Origin: Chlamydiota bacterium
GTDB taxonomy: Bacteria > Chlamydiota > Chlamydiia > Chlamydiales > JAJFMI01
DNA: 6,481 nt
Assembly: GCA_021772235.1 (NCBI GenBank)
Contig: JAJFMI010000188.1
Coordinates: 1 to 6,481 of the forward strand
Direction of reading: 5' to 3'
Of the stretch, positions 6,029 through 6,481 are shown piece by piece (position 1 is the first letter of the stretch; every line of letters starts with the position of its first letter). The position numbers were made by a program, and so were the translations under genes. The notes beneath the pieces were generated by a model that had not been told where the DNA came from, searched no databases, and was given only the letters and a program-made list of their open reading frames with translations.

Positions 6029-6481
6029 GGGAGTTTTAGGATACTATTTCTAGCATTTTTGTTTTTTTTGGGAACGGGAAATGCGGAAGAAAAAAGAAAG
6101 CAAATACCTAGGATAAAAGAAGTGGTTACCGCTTCCCTAAAGGAGCGCCATGCGCTGAGCAATCGCACTTTCCACATTGTTTTAGAGGCTCCTGGAGTTG
6201 CTTATACTCCTGGGTCTGTAATTGCGATTTATCCTGAAAATCCTAAGGAAAGAGTCGATGCCATTTTAGAAATTATGGGGGATGAGAGCCTTCGAGAGCA
6301 TTTTACAAAAGAAGTCGATTTGAGTTCCGTTCCTGAAGGAATAACGCGAGCATCAGAAGTTCCCAAGTTCCCTCCTTTGAAGCCTCGCTATTACTCAATC
6401 GCCTCATCAGCAGAAACGACTCCCGGTGAAATTCATTTGACAATCGCGACATTTACAACGCAACAAAATGGTCGAGAGGTT
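6026..6481 (+). CDS. CysJ-like FAD/NADPH flavoprotein reductase, 3' end cut by the window edge
   Basis: The 152 residues seen match the FAD-binding half of the sulfite reductase flavoprotein/cytochrome P450 reductase family, which passes electrons from NADPH through FAD to a partner. Residues 31-52 form the first strands of the FAD barrel, YTPGSVIAIYP (60-70) matches the family's Y-x-P-G-D/S-x-x-x-x-x-P stretch, and PRYYSIASS (120-128) is the FAD-binding R-x-Y-S-x-x-S motif. The NADPH domain would lie beyond the right edge. Three things are odd. There is no flavodoxin (FMN) domain before the FAD domain. Only about 50 residues separate the two FAD motifs, where CysJ has a connecting domain of roughly 110-120. 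With the TTG start, residues 1-20 look like a signal peptide or membrane anchor: R5, a hydrophobic run (6-16), then GTGNA before EEKRK. From the GTG at 6122 the protein would instead be cytoplasmic. The partner is unknown and sulfite reduction is not shown; I recall chlamydial homologs annotated as cysJ. Confidence 0.75.
   Translation, partial: MGSFRILFLAFLFFLGTGNAEEKRKQIPRIKEVVTASLKERHALSNRTFHIVLEAPGVAYTPGSVIAIYPENPKERVDAILEIMGDESLREHFTKEVDLSSVPEGITRASEVPKFPPLKPRYYSIASSAETTPGEIHLTIATFTTQQNGREV

Noticed and set aside
5917..6177. An 86-codon minus-strand frame across the hemG/reductase gap with hydrophobic segments
   Set aside because: It overlaps the hemG end and the reductase start. Its hydrophobic stretches mirror the T-rich signal-peptide region and AT-rich gap on the other strand, and no ribosome-binding site is evident.

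Overview
The window looks like conserved core chromosome from a Chlamydiota-type bacterium, more likely an environmental or amoeba-associated chlamydia than a Chlamydia species proper. This rests on gene content, gene order and protein style, not on a database search. From memory, Chlamydia genomes carry alaS next to tktB, with the heme gene hemG and a CysJ-like reductase gene nearby. The window would be that neighbourhood with the segments rearranged closer together. There is no rRNA, tRNA, CRISPR array, insertion sequence or phage gene. Base composition looks moderate and even across all four genes, so nothing suggests recent transfer.

Layout: positions 1-2515 (minus strand) hold alaS, alanyl-tRNA synthetase, complete at its N-terminus and cut by the left edge about 40 residues before its expected end. 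A 70-base divergent intergenic region (2516-2585) separates it from tkt, transketolase (2586-4577, plus strand). After a 30-base gap comes hemG, a HemY-type FAD-dependent protoporphyrinogen oxidase (4608-5933, plus). After a 92-base AT-rich gap, a CysJ-like FAD/NADPH reductase gene starts (6026 onward, plus, TTG start) and is cut by the right edge after 152 codons.

The genes are housekeeping functions: charging of tRNA-Ala, the non-oxidative pentose phosphate pathway, a late step of heme synthesis and a flavin-dependent electron-transfer enzyme. Tkt, hemG and the reductase lie in the same direction, but each later gene has its own extended -10-like element just upstream (TGC-TATAAC before hemG, TGA-TAAAAT before the reductase). 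They may therefore be separate transcripts rather than one operon.

No clearly new system is present. The points most worth a second look are: (1) the reductase lacks the flavodoxin domain of CysJ, has a strongly shortened connecting region, and begins with a signal-peptide-like hydrophobic segment; (2) the hemG start codon has no Shine-Dalgarno sequence, sits about where transcription from the upstream -10 element should begin, and lies in the loop of an 11-bp inverted repeat; (3) alaS also has no Shine-Dalgarno sequence, although its start codon is unambiguous.
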